This document shows positions 24,462-32,455 of a stretch of DNA of 36,545 bases, piece by piece; within the stretch, counting starts at the first letter, position 1; each line of letters begins with the position of its first letter. The stretch comes from Bryobacterales bacterium. GTDB lineage: Bacteria > Acidobacteriota > Terriglobia > Bryobacterales > Bryobacteraceae. The stretch is from contig JADLCT010000103.1 of the NCBI GenBank assembly GCA_020847045.1, positions 1 through 36,545 of the forward strand, read 5' to 3'. The position numbers and the translations under genes were made by a program. The notes under the pieces were generated by a model. It was given only the letters and a program-made list of their open reading frames with translations. It was not told where the DNA came from and ran no database searches.

Positions 24462-27197
24462 GTGAGCTCCTATCCCGAGATTGTCTATCCTCCTCCCCGC
24501 AGACCCGGCGGCTGGCTGCCCGCGATTGTATTTGCCCTGTTTCTGGGCCTTTTGAGCGCCCGGAGCGTGGCCTCCACCTACATCGACTACCTGTGGTGGC
24601 GTGAGATCGGGCAGATCGACGTCTGGTGGCGGCTGTGGAGCTACGGCGCGGCGCCCCTGGCCGGCGCGGCCTTGCTGGCATTTGCCGTGTTGTATGCCGC
24701 CTACCGTTCCGGTTTGCATGGCAGCCGCTCGCGCTTCGGCGCAACCAGGTTTCGCGGAGCCATCGCGGTGGGTCTGCTGGCCGTGGCCGCACTGATCTCG
24801 CTGGCGACCATCGACACCTGGACGGTGGTGCGCTACTTCGGTTCGCGCGGCGTGGCGGGCGACGGTTGGACAGACCCCGTGTTCGGCCGCCCGGTTTCGT
24901 TTTATCTCTTCGATCTGCCACTGTGGCGCGGATTGCGCAGCTACGCGCTCGGCGTGGCGCTGTTCGCCGCGCTGGTCCACTGGATGACGGCGCGTATGCG
25001 GGAACTCAGCAGCACGCTCAGCTCACAGGAGGGCATGGAGAGGATCGATTTCACGCTGTTGCGCCAGCGTCTGGGAATGGAGTCGGGCTTTCTCCGGGCC
25101 AGCGTGGCCGTGTTTCTGGCGGCGATGGCCTGGGGCGTGGCGTTGGACCGCTACGATCTCCTGCACAGCGATCATGGCTTCCTGGTGGGCGTTGACTATG
25201 TCGATGAGCGAGTGGTCCTGCCGCTGCTGTGGTTCTTGTTCGCCACTCTGCTGGCGGCCGCGGCGGGCGTTCTCGCCGGACAGTTCAAGGCCTTGATTCT
25301 GCCGGCCATTGGCTATGCCGCGCTGTCAATAGTTCCTGGCGCGGTGAATGCCATCTATGTGCGGCCCAATGAAATCACGCTGCAGAAGCCCTACATCGAG
25401 CGCCACATCGAATCGACGCGGCGCGCCTACGGCCTGTCGTCGCGCGTTCAGGAGGCGGAGTTTCCCGCGCAGTTGGGCGCGCGCATCGACATCGAGCGCC
25501 ACCGTCCGTTGATCGACAACGTGCGCCTGTGGGACTGGCGCGCCTTTCACGACACGACCACGCAGATTCAGGCGCTGCGTCCTTATTACACCTTCTCCGA
25601 CACCGACGTGGACCGCTACGTCCTGGACGGGCAGCTCCGGCAGGTCATGTTGAGCCCGCGGGAACTGGACATCCGCCAGTTGCCCGACGCGCGGAAGGGC
25701 TGGATCAATCCGCATTTCATTTACACGCACGGCTATGGCATGGTGATGGCCGAGGCCAACGAAATCACTCCCGACGGGCTGCCGCAGTTCTTCGTGCAGG
25801 ATGCTCCGCCGAAGATCAAGGCGTCGAACCTGAAGCTGACGCGGCCGGAGATCTACTTTGGTGAAGTGATGCACGAGCCCGTGTTTGTGCGCACCGGCCA
25901 GAAGGAGTTCAGCTACCCCTCGGGCAACGACAGCGTGTTCACGCGGTATGACGGCAAAGGCGGCATCCCCATGGGTTCGGCGATGGCGCGCGTGGCCGCG
26001 GCGGTCCGCGAGATGGACGGCAACATTTTGCTGACGCAGTTATTCACTCCGGAGTCGCGCATGTTGATCCGGCGCAAGATTCTGGACCGGCTCGACACGG
26101 TGGCCGGGTTCCTGCAATGGGAGTCCGATCCCTACCTTGTGTTGACCGATGAGGGCCGCCTGGTGTGGACCGTGGACGCCTACACGGTGTCCGACGCCCA
26201 CCCGTACTCGGCCTATCTGCGCCTGGGCGGCGGCCAGCGCGTGAACTATATCCGGAATGCGGTGAAGGCCACCGTGGACGCCTACGACGGCGACATCCAC
26301 CTCTATGTGTTCGACAACACGGACCCGATCATCCGCGCCTACCGCGGACTGTTCCCGAAGCTGTTTGAGGACGCCTCGGCGATGCCTGCCGATCTACGGC
26401 GCCACACGCGTTACCCGGAAACCTTTTTCCGCGTGCAGGCGGAGATCTACCGCACCTTCCACATGCGCGACCCGCAAGCCTTCTACAACAAGGAGGACCT
26501 CTGGGACATCGCGCGGAACATTTACGGGCAGGACAACACGCCGCAACCGCTAACGCCCACCTACGTCGTGGCCACGCTGCCCGAGGGCGACAAACCGGAG
26601 TTTCTGCTGGTGCTGCCCTTCACGCCGCGCAATAAGGACAACATGATCGGATTGATGGTGGCGCGCTGCGATGGGGACTCACTCGGCGAGTTGCGCTTCC
26701 TGCACCTGTCCAAGCAGGCGCTCATGTTCGGACCCATGCAGATCGAGGCGCGCATCAACCAGGATCAAAACATCGCCAAGGACCTGTCGCTGTGGAACCA
26801 GCAGGGGTCGCAGGTGCTGCGCGGACAGATGCTCGTTCTGCCCGTGGACAACTCGTTCCTCTACGTTGAGCCCATCTATATTCAGGCGCGGGAAGCACGC
26901 ATGCCGCAGTTGAAGAAGGTGGTTGTGGCATCGGGGAATGATCTCATCTATCGGGACACCTATCAGGAGGCGATCGCGGAACTGGCCGGCATACAGGCAC
27001 CCGCCGCGCCCTCCGGCGCCCCTTCCCCGGCGTTGCCTCCGGCTTCACGGCCTGCTGCGGCGGGCCCGTCTGGCGATCCGCGTCTGGAGGAGTTGCGCAC
27101 GCACATGCGGCGTTACCGCGAACTCACCAGCCAGGGAAAATGGGGCGAAGCCGGCAAAGAACTGGAGGCCGTGGAGCGGCTCCTCCAGCGGCGCTAG
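24462..27197 (+). CDS. UPF0182 family integral membrane protein
   Basis: 911 residues from a GTG start. UPF0182 proteins are large membrane proteins of unknown function found in Actinobacteria, Cyanobacteria, Firmicutes and Acidobacteriota. The first about 300 residues hold roughly seven hydrophobic spans with the family's YIDYLWWREIG motif (residues about 40-50), DPVFGRPVSFYLFDLP and the RYDLLHSDHGFLVGVDYVDE block. The rest is a large soluble, presumably outside domain with family blocks such as YIERHIESTRRAYGL, IDNVRLWDWR, WINPHFIYTHGYG, RDTYQEAIAEL and FYNKEDLWDIARN. A Pro/Ala linker (about 847-870) leads to a short charged helix at the end. No function is known. It is probably transcribed alone, from a leaderless mRNA. 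Confidence 0.93.
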   Translation: MSSYPEIVYPPPRRPGGWLPAIVFALFLGLLSARSVASTYIDYLWWREIGQIDVWWRLWSYGAAPLAGAALLAFAVLYAAYRSGLHGSRSRFGATRFRGAIAVGLLAVAALISLATIDTWTVVRYFGSRGVAGDGWTDPVFGRPVSFYLFDLPLWRGLRSYALGVALFAALVHWMTARMRELSSTLSSQEGMERIDFTLLRQRLGMESGFLRASVAVFLAAMAWGVALDRYDLLHSDHGFLVGVDYVDERVVLPLLWFLFATLLAAAAGVLAGQFKALILPAIGYAALSIVPGAVNAIYVRPNEITLQKPYIERHIESTRRAYGLSSRVQEAEFPAQLGARIDIERHRPLIDNVRLWDWRAFHDTTTQIQALRPYYTFSDTDVDRYVLDGQLRQVMLSPRELDIRQLPDARKGWINPHFIYTHGYGMVMAEANEITPDGLPQFFVQDAPPKIKASNLKLTRPEIYFGEVMHEPVFVRTGQKEFSYPSGNDSVFTRYDGKGGIPMGSAMARVAAAVREMDGNILLTQLFTPESRMLIRRKILDRLDTVAGFLQWESDPYLVLTDEGRLVWTVDAYTVSDAHPYSAYLRLGGGQRVNYIRNAVKATVDAYDGDIHLYVFDNTDPIIRAYRGLFPKLFEDASAMPADLRRHTRYPETFFRVQAEIYRTFHMRDPQAFYNKEDLWDIARNIYGQDNTPQPLTPTYVVATLPEGDKPEFLLVLPFTPRNKDNMIGLMVARCDGDSLGELRFLHLSKQALMFGPMQIEARINQDQNIAKDLSLWNQQGSQVLRGQMLVLPVDNSFLYVEPIYIQAREARMPQLKKVVVASGNDLIYRDTYQEAIAELAGIQAPAAPSGAPSPALPPASRPAAAGPSGDPRLEELRTHMRRYRELTSQGKWGEAGKELEAVERLLQRR

Positions 27198-27259
27198 GCA
27201 CTTGAATGTAGCGTAAGGCGGCGCGGGCGCATCCAATTTGAGTGGAGACAGGAAAATAC

Positions 27260-28195
27260 ATGAAGCTGATAATTTGTTTTGCTACCGCTCTGCTCCTGCC
27301 GCTGTACGCGGCCCAGGCGCAGGTGGCCGTAACCAATGAGGATGTCGTCAAGCTCGCCAAGTCGGGGCTGAGCGAGGAGTTCATCCTTGAAATGGTGCAA
27401 AAGCAGCCGTCGAAGCTGGCGGGTGAACCATCGAAGCTGATCGAACTGAAGCAGGCAGGCGTGAGCGAGCGCGTGATCGCGGCCGTAAGCCAGCGGGCGC
27501 CGTCGTCGCTGCCGCTGTCTCCGCGCCAGATTCGCGATCTCTCCGCGGCGGGGTTCCAGCAGAGCTTCCTGCTCGACTATCTGAAGCGGAACCCGGGCCG
27601 GTTGGCTCTGGACACGCCCACGATCATCGAACTGAAGAAAGCGGGCGTGAGCGAGCCGGTGCTGGCCGCCATGGTGAGCCAGGCGAGTAAGCGGTCGCTG
27701 CCCAGCGGCTCGGAGATCGCCGTGCGGATGATCGATTCGATCGATTCGCGGACCGCCGCCGAGGGCGATGAGTTTCGCGCCAGCCTGATTCTGCCCCTCG
27801 CCGTGGATGGCGAAGAGATCGCTCCGAAGGGCGCCGATGCCAAGGTGCGCCTGGTGTCGGAGAAGGAAGCGGGCAAGCTGGCGGGCCGCACGGAACTGAG
27901 CGTGGCGTTGGTGTCGGTGATGGTGAATGGCCAGAAGGTGGAGTTGAGCACATCCAACGTCCGCCAGGAGTCGGGCTCGCAAACGGCCAAGACGGCCAAG
28001 ACGGCGGCGGGCGTGGGCGTGCTGGGCGCCATCATCGGCGCGATCGCGGGCGGCGGCAAGGGAGCGGCCATTGGCGCCGGAGCAGGCGCGGCAGCCGGGG
28101 CGGGCGCGCAGGTCTTCATGAAAGGCCAGCGCGTATTTATCCCCTCGGAAACAGCGCTCTATTTCACGACGCAGGAAGCCACGGCTCTGCCTTAA
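27260..28195 (+). CDS. Secreted repeat protein with glycine-zipper region
   Basis: 311 residues. A Sec signal (MKLIICFATALLLPLYAAQAQ) is followed by four helical repeats of about 30-35 residues with a shared L-x-x-x-G-x/S-pattern: NEDVVKLAKSGLSEEFILEM, PSKLIELKQAGVSERVIAAV, PRQIRDLSAAGFQQSFLLDY and TPTIIELKKAGVSEPVLAAM (27330-27690). A beta-rich middle part follows, then a Gly/Ala-rich zipper (GVLGAIIGAIAGGGKGAAIGAG; about 255-285) as in outer-membrane-associated glycine-zipper proteins, and a short end (RVFIPSETALYF). ATG at 27260 was chosen because AGGAAA precedes it and the signal peptide starts there; the frame opens at 27242. Function unknown; an envelope role is inferred. It ends 4 nt inside the opposite-strand GGDEF-EAL gene. 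Confidence 0.8.
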   Translation: MKLIICFATALLLPLYAAQAQVAVTNEDVVKLAKSGLSEEFILEMVQKQPSKLAGEPSKLIELKQAGVSERVIAAVSQRAPSSLPLSPRQIRDLSAAGFQQSFLLDYLKRNPGRLALDTPTIIELKKAGVSEPVLAAMVSQASKRSLPSGSEIAVRMIDSIDSRTAAEGDEFRASLILPLAVDGEEIAPKGADAKVRLVSEKEAGKLAGRTELSVALVSVMVNGQKVELSTSNVRQESGSQTAKTAKTAAGVGVLGAIIGAIAGGGKGAAIGAGAGAAAGAGAQVFMKGQRVFIPSETALYFTTQEATALP

Positions 28196-30669
28196 CGAAT
28201 GCGTGGAATCAAAGCCGGACGCACTCCCAACGCCGTGGGCGCGGCCTGGTGAATCAGGTTGCGCGGCTCCGGCTGGCGTGGTCCCGCAACGGCCGGATCC
28301 AGTGCGCGCTCCAGCCTGAGGAACTCTCCGGCGACGGTGGGCTCCGCGGTATCGTTCCATCCGTATTGGCCTTGGCCAGCGGGTATGTGCCCGAGTTGGA
28401 GCAGGCGCGGCACGGACAGGGCGGGAAGCGGCCGGCTGGCGAGATAGCCCTGCACCTGATCGCAACGCTGCGCGGCAAGGAAGATCCTCTGATCGCTGCG
28501 CTCCACGCCTTCCGCGATCACCGAGAGATCCAGGTTGTGCGCCAGTGAGATGAGTCCTTTGGCAATGGCCGCGGCCTTGGTGTCGCTGGTGATTTCGGCG
28601 ACAAAGCTGCGGTCCATCTTGAGCGTTTGGAAGCTGAACTGGCGCAGGTAGTTCAGCGACGAATACCCGGTGCCGAAGTCGTCAATGGAGACGCGGATGC
28701 CTTGCGCCACAAGCTCGGCGAGTGTGGCCGGGGCAAGATCGAGGTTGTTCATCAACGCCGTTTCCGTCAGTTCCAGTTCAAGCCAGCGCGGGTCCAGGCC
28801 GGTCTCTTTCAGAATGGAGACCACGCGTCGTGAGAAGTCTCGCTGCTGCAGTTGGAGCGGCGAAAGATTCACGGCCATGCGCACCGGAGGCAGGCCATTC
28901 CGCTGCCACTCGACGTTCTGCCGGCACGCGGTGCGTAGCACCCAATCTCCGATTTCGTCGAGGATGCCCATCTCTTCGGCCACCGGAACGAAGTCGCCAG
29001 CCGGGATGATCTCGTCGGGACGGCGCTGCCAGCGGAGCAGGGCCTCCAGGCCGCGGATCTCGCCCGAGTGAGTGGCGACGAACGGCTGGAAGTGCAGCAG
29101 AAGCTGGCTCCGGTCCAGCGCCCGGGCCAGTTCATTTTGCAGATCACAAGCCCGCGTAACGGCATCCTGCATGCTCTGGTTGTAGATTTGCAGTTGCCCT
29201 TTGCGCTGGCTCTTGGCGTGGTACATGGCCATGTCGGCAAAGCGGAGCAGGTCCTGCGCCTCGGTGGCCGGTTCGTCACTGAGCACGAGTCCGACGCTGC
29301 CGCCGCTGGCCACCTCGGAACCATTGATTTCGAAGGGCGTCGAAAGTGCATTCAGAATGCGCGTGCCGGCCCGGACGGCCTCGTCCTTATCGCGCAGGCG
29401 CTCCAGCAGAATCACAAACTCGTCACCGCCGAAGCGGGCCACGATGTCGCCCGGCCGGGCGCAGTTGCGCAGACGCCCGGCGACGGCGATCAGAAGCTGG
29501 TCGCCCACCAGGTGGCCCATGCTGTCGTTCACCAGCTTGAAACGGTCCAGGTCCAGGAACATGAGTGCGAACAGCGGCATGGACTGGCCTTGCTGGCGTT
29601 TCTGCGCCATGAGGCGCTCCAGTCGCGCGGTGAGCAACTCGCGATTGGGCAGTTTGGTGAGACGGTCGGAGAAGGCGTCATTGATCTCGCGGCTTTCCAC
29701 TTCGATCAAGGAACCGATGTCACGGTGGGAACCGGCCAGGGCGGTGGGCTTTCCGGAGTCATCGCGTATGGCCGTGGCGCGGGCGGAAACCCACACATAG
29801 GTGTTGTCCTTGCAGCGCAGACGGTGTTCGCTGCCGAAACAGGTGGTGTGTCCCAGGAGATGTTCCGTGATCCGGCTCTGCATCTCGGCGAGATATCCCG
29901 GATGGACGCGGTCCAGCCACTCGTCGGGATGGTTGGTCAGCTCTTCCGGCGTGTAGCCGAGCATCATGGCCCAGGAGGGCGAGCAGTGGAAGGTGTTGGC
30001 CGTGAGGTCCCAAAACCAATAGCCGTCCTGGCTGCCTTCAATCGCGTGCGAGAGCCGCTGGTGCGCGGCATCGGCCTCCGAAAGCGGCGCGGCGGGTTGC
30101 TGGCGCCCGGTGCGGCGATGCTGCCAGAGGCGCAGGTAGAGCCCCACGGCGGACATAAGGGCCGTACCGCCCAGGAACACGGAGCCATGAAACTGCGTGC
30201 GCGCCGGTTCGCTGAGGCAGGCGACGGCCACCCATCCGCCAACGGCTGGGATCGCGACGACGCTGATCCAGCCGGCGAACGTCGAGAGAACCCAGGAACT
30301 GCCCAGCAGGAGCAGCGAGAGCACGGTGAGTTGCGTAGAATCGGCGACGAAATAGTAGCGGGACAGGCTGTGCGAAAGAATGAGGAAGCCGACGACGAGG
30401 CCAATCTGATTGCCGGAGCAGGAATCAATCAGACGGCGGCGGAGGAAGATCCAGCACAGAAAACTGATGGCGGCGGTGAGCAAAGCGAGCCGGTCGGGCT
30501 GAGCCGTGGCCGAGTCGATGATCTGTTGCAGGCAGATCGCCAGGTACACGAAGGAGAGGACGGGGAGGATGAGTTGGAGGCGCGTCGAGGTGAGGACGTG
30601 ACTGGGATCGTGCAGGTGCGCATTATGTGTGACTGACGTTTTCCCCGCAGGCATAGTCCTAGTAGACAT
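28192..30669 (-). CDS. Membrane-bound PAS-GGDEF-EAL cyclic-di-GMP protein
   Basis: 825 residues. Residues about 30-175 contain several hydrophobic spans (LILPVLSFVYLAICLQQII; FLILSHSLSRYYFV). A PAS domain lies at about 200-320 (GYWFWDLTANTFHCSPSWAMMLGYTPEEL). The GGDEF domain has an intact active site GGDEF at about 413-417, with an RxxD inhibitory site (RPGD) five residues before it. The EAL domain has Glu542-Ala-Leu544 (EALLRW) with DDFGTGYSSLNYL and AEGVE. Both synthesis and breakdown of cyclic di-GMP are possible; which dominates is not visible. The start is the first ATG (30669); GGGGTGA precedes it; an in-frame ATG 15 nt later is an alternative. The 3' end overlaps the convergent plus-strand gene by 4 nt. 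Confidence 0.93.
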   Translation of the reverse strand: MSTRTMPAGKTSVTHNAHLHDPSHVLTSTRLQLILPVLSFVYLAICLQQIIDSATAQPDRLALLTAAISFLCWIFLRRRLIDSCSGNQIGLVVGFLILSHSLSRYYFVADSTQLTVLSLLLLGSSWVLSTFAGWISVVAIPAVGGWVAVACLSEPARTQFHGSVFLGGTALMSAVGLYLRLWQHRRTGRQQPAAPLSEADAAHQRLSHAIEGSQDGYWFWDLTANTFHCSPSWAMMLGYTPEELTNHPDEWLDRVHPGYLAEMQSRITEHLLGHTTCFGSEHRLRCKDNTYVWVSARATAIRDDSGKPTALAGSHRDIGSLIEVESREINDAFSDRLTKLPNRELLTARLERLMAQKRQQGQSMPLFALMFLDLDRFKLVNDSMGHLVGDQLLIAVAGRLRNCARPGDIVARFGGDEFVILLERLRDKDEAVRAGTRILNALSTPFEINGSEVASGGSVGLVLSDEPATEAQDLLRFADMAMYHAKSQRKGQLQIYNQSMQDAVTRACDLQNELARALDRSQLLLHFQPFVATHSGEIRGLEALLRWQRRPDEIIPAGDFVPVAEEMGILDEIGDWVLRTACRQNVEWQRNGLPPVRMAVNLSPLQLQQRDFSRRVVSILKETGLDPRWLELELTETALMNNLDLAPATLAELVAQGIRVSIDDFGTGYSSLNYLRQFSFQTLKMDRSFVAEITSDTKAAAIAKGLISLAHNLDLSVIAEGVERSDQRIFLAAQRCDQVQGYLASRPLPALSVPRLLQLGHIPAGQGQYGWNDTAEPTVAGEFLRLERALDPAVAGPRQPEPRNLIHQAAPTALGVRPALIPRIR

Positions 30670-30831
30670 TCACCCCGGAATTCCAGCAATCACCCCATCG
30701 TCCCATTTTCGATTGTGATGAAGGTACTCTGTCTATTTCAGGTCAAGCACTTAGGCGTGTTGAGGGTGCCTGAGACGGTACCAGGGGTGTTTCCCGAGCC
30801 GGACGGGACTGGGGTACCAGCGAGGGCACGC

Positions 30832-31566
30832 TCAGATACCGGCACGTCCGGCCATGGCAAACCAATCGCTGAAACTCTGGAAGGCTCTGCTGGTAGCCAG
30901 CGGTGTCAAGGTGGCGTGCATCGCGAGGTAGTAGCCCAGCAGAACCGGCATGGGCCAACGCACGCGGCCGGCGCGCCATTCCAGGAAGACAACAGCCGCG
31001 CAGGTGATCTCCAGGAAAATCAGAGATGCATAAAGGGCCGCGTCGAAGCCGGTCACAAGCGAGGGAAACAGGTTGAGGAACAGCCTCTCGAGTGCTGCCT
31101 CCAGTGGAATTAACGCGCTTGCCACAAGCGCGGTGACGTGGAGACGGATATCTCGGCGGCGGGCTGCCGAGATGGCACAGGCGGCAAAGATGCAGAAAAG
31201 GACGATCCCTGTGAGGTCGAGCCAAACGAACTTCACGCTCGCCAGGCGGAAACTGGTCATGTTCTTGTAAGCCATCATACGGACCACATAGACGCCGCTT
31301 GCCGCCACAGTGACGGCGAGCGCGACGGAGGCATAGCCCACTAGGCGGTGCTGGCGGCGGCGGCCGCTCCGGATCAGGACGTACTGGAGCAGGGGAAGAA
31401 TCATCCAAGCCGTCGCCGACCACCCGTGTATGTGATGCGGCAACGGTGTATCCGGCAACTTCGCGAAGAAGCCCGGCCAGAAACCGGTCACAGCCAGGGT
31501 CAAGGCGGTCGCGAAGAGGGGCCAGGGACGGCGGATCGCCTGAGGAAACCAGTGCGCTGTTGACAT
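30832..31566 (-). CDS. Multi-pass integral membrane protein, unknown function
   Basis: 244 residues with about seven hydrophobic segments (LFATALTLAVTGFWPGFFA, SATAWMILPLLQYVLI, HRLVGYASVALAVTVAASGVYVV, VKFVWLDLTGIVLFCIFAACAIS, HVTALVASALIPL, AALYASLIFLEITCAAVVFLEW, VLLGYYLAMHATLTPLA). A histidine-rich HHIHGW turn and a conserved-looking RRQHRLVGYAS and RRRDIRLHVTAL loop recall DUF2306-like putative membrane proteins, but I am not certain of the family. ATG at 31566 was chosen: GGGAG lies about 9 nt before it, and the longer open frame to 31770 adds a non-hydrophobic, GC-rich tail overlapping the tRNA-Leu terminator. It lies upstream of the GGDEF-EAL gene on the same strand, with a 162-nt gap. 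Confidence 0.75.
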   Translation of the reverse strand: MSTAHWFPQAIRRPWPLFATALTLAVTGFWPGFFAKLPDTPLPHHIHGWSATAWMILPLLQYVLIRSGRRRQHRLVGYASVALAVTVAASGVYVVRMMAYKNMTSFRLASVKFVWLDLTGIVLFCIFAACAISAARRRDIRLHVTALVASALIPLEAALERLFLNLFPSLVTGFDAALYASLIFLEITCAAVVFLEWRAGRVRWPMPVLLGYYLAMHATLTPLATSRAFQSFSDWFAMAGRAGI

Positions 31567-31727
31567 AGCATCTGCTCCCGAGCAAGGCCGGAAAATTGTG
31601 CGTGTGAGCCTTACACCGCGTACAAGCTCCCATGATGATACTCCCGCTGCTCCGCAGCCGTGCGACGGCAGCAGGGCGCATGCCGTGAGTAAGGAGGCCG
31701 GCTGGCGCGGGCCAAGGTGGGCGCGCA

Positions 31728-31760
31728 GAAAACGAAAACGGCCACCCGGGTGGGGTGGCC
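31728..31760 (-). terminator. Intrinsic terminator of secG-tRNA-Leu (minus strand)
   Basis: On the minus strand GGCCACC (31760-31754) pairs with GGTGGCC (31746-31740), a perfect 7-bp GC-rich stem with a 7-nt loop, followed by GTTTTCGTTTTC (31739-31728). It lies 19 nt after the encoded CCA end of tRNA-Leu. This is a convincing rho-independent terminator. Confidence 0.8.
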
Positions 31761-31778
31761 GCTCTTTCACTGAAGGAA

Positions 31779-31865
31779 TGGTGCGGAGAACAGGACTTGA
31801 ACCTGCACGAGATTGCTCCCGCTAGCACCTCAAGCTAGTGCGTCTGCCAATTCCGCCATCTCCGC
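31779..31865 (-). tRNA. tRNA-Leu(GAG)
   Basis: The minus strand from 31865 reads GCGGAGATGGCGGAATTGG, a typical Leu tRNA start. The acceptor GCGGAGA pairs with TCTCCGC; A73 is at 31782 and CCA is encoded at 31781-31779. The anticodon loop TTGAGGT gives GAG, reading CUC/CUU. There is a long variable arm and a GGTTCAAGTCC T-loop, so it is a class II tRNA. It begins 17 nt after the secG stop and lacks its own promoter, so it is probably processed from the secG transcript. Confidence 0.97.
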
Positions 31866-31882
31866 AAACTTTTGAAAATGAA

Positions 31883-32344
31883 TTACTTTTTTCCTGTACC
31901 GCTCTTGGCTTCGCCACCCTTGGCCGCAGGGGCTTTGGTTTCCGGCGCTTTGGTTTCCGGCGCTTTGGTTTCCGGGGCTGGGGGCAGAGGAACCGTCACG
32001 CCTTTGCCGCCGTCTTCCGGGGTTACCGTTACGCTGGGTTTACCGGCGTTGGGGTCCTTCGGCGTGGGCAACGTTTGAACCGGTTTGTCGAGAACTGTCG
32101 AAACAGAGCCGGAATTCCGGCTGGCCATCACCGAGAGCGAGAGCGAGGTCAACATGAACACCACCGCCGCGACGGTTGTGGCCTTGGACAGCACGGTAGC
32201 CGCGCCGCGAGGCCCGAACGCCGTCTGGGAGCCCATGCCGCCAAACGCACCGGCCAGATCGGCCGCTTTGCCGCTTTGCAGCAGCACGACGATGATCAGG
32301 AACAAACACACGATGACGTGAATGATCGTCAGTAAAATGACCAT
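31883..32344 (-). CDS. secG: Preprotein translocase subunit SecG
   Basis: 153 residues. SecG is the small third subunit of the SecYEG channel. Two spans are seen ([19 protein letters not shown], residues about 6-24, and [19 protein letters not shown], about 55-73) with the diagnostic [29 protein letters not shown] loop between them, shown here in part. A Pro/Thr/Lys-rich tail of about 75 residues follows, with three ETKAP units from a 15-bp tandem repeat (31932-31976). Such low-complexity tails are common in SecG and probably not essential. A canonical promoter precedes it (TTGCGG, 17 nt, TATAAT), with a palindrome at the predicted transcription start. The leader is about 60 nt; translation signal AGGA (32352-32349 on minus) precedes the ATG. 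Confidence 0.95.
   Translation of the reverse strand: MVILLTIIHVIVCLFLIIVVLLQSGKAADLAGAFGGMGSQTAFGPRGAATVLSKATTVAAVVFMLTSLSLSVMASRNSGSVSTVLDKPVQTLPTPKDPNAGKPSVTVTPEDGGKGVTVPLPPAPETKAPETKAPETKAPAAKGGEAKSGTGKK
31932..31976 (-). repeat. Three 15-bp tandem repeats in the secG tail
   Basis: GCTTTGGTTTCCGGC occurs at 31932, 31947 and (with one change) 31962, an exact 15-nt period. On the coding strand it encodes ETKAP three times in the C-terminal tail of SecG. Near-identical DNA indicates a recent expansion, unlike the older-looking repeats in tssA. Confidence 0.92.
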
Positions 32345-32390
32345 GGAAATCCTACTCGCCGCCTTTGGCCGCCGGCGGTCTACGCGGGCA

Positions 32391-32402
32391 TTGCCTAGGC
32401 AA
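32391..32402. promoter_or_regulatory. Perfect 12-bp palindrome at the secG transcription start
   Basis: TTGCCTAGGCAA is a perfect palindrome just downstream of the secG -10 (32410-32415), covering about the predicted +1 to +12. A second, GC-only palindrome (CCGCCGGCGG, about 32370-32379) follows in the leader. The first could be an operator site for a dimeric repressor or the base of an RNA hairpin; no known family was recognised. Confidence 0.5.
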
Positions 32403-32409
32403 CCTTCCT

Positions 32410-32438
32410 ATTATACGGTGAGCGGGCGGACGCCGCAA
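32410..32438 (-). promoter_or_regulatory. Promoter of secG-tRNA-Leu
   Basis: On the minus strand TTGCGG (32438-32433) is followed after 17 nt by a perfect TATAAT (32415-32410). Transcription would start near 32403, giving a secG leader of about 59 nt. The promoter lies in the 111-nt gap after the esterase gene, so secG is not dependent on the upstream mre transcript. Confidence 0.75.
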
Positions 32439-32455
32439 TGCGGAAGCGGCGGGCG

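Noticed and set aside
29068..30636. Plus-strand open frame of 522 codons opposite the GGDEF-EAL gene
   Set aside because: The minus-strand gene has intact domains; the opposite frame has none.
31567..31770. N-terminal extension of the membrane protein to 31770
   Set aside because: Would overlap the tRNA-Leu terminator; the extension is Arg/Pro-rich and non-hydrophobic, while the ATG at 31566 has a ribosome site.
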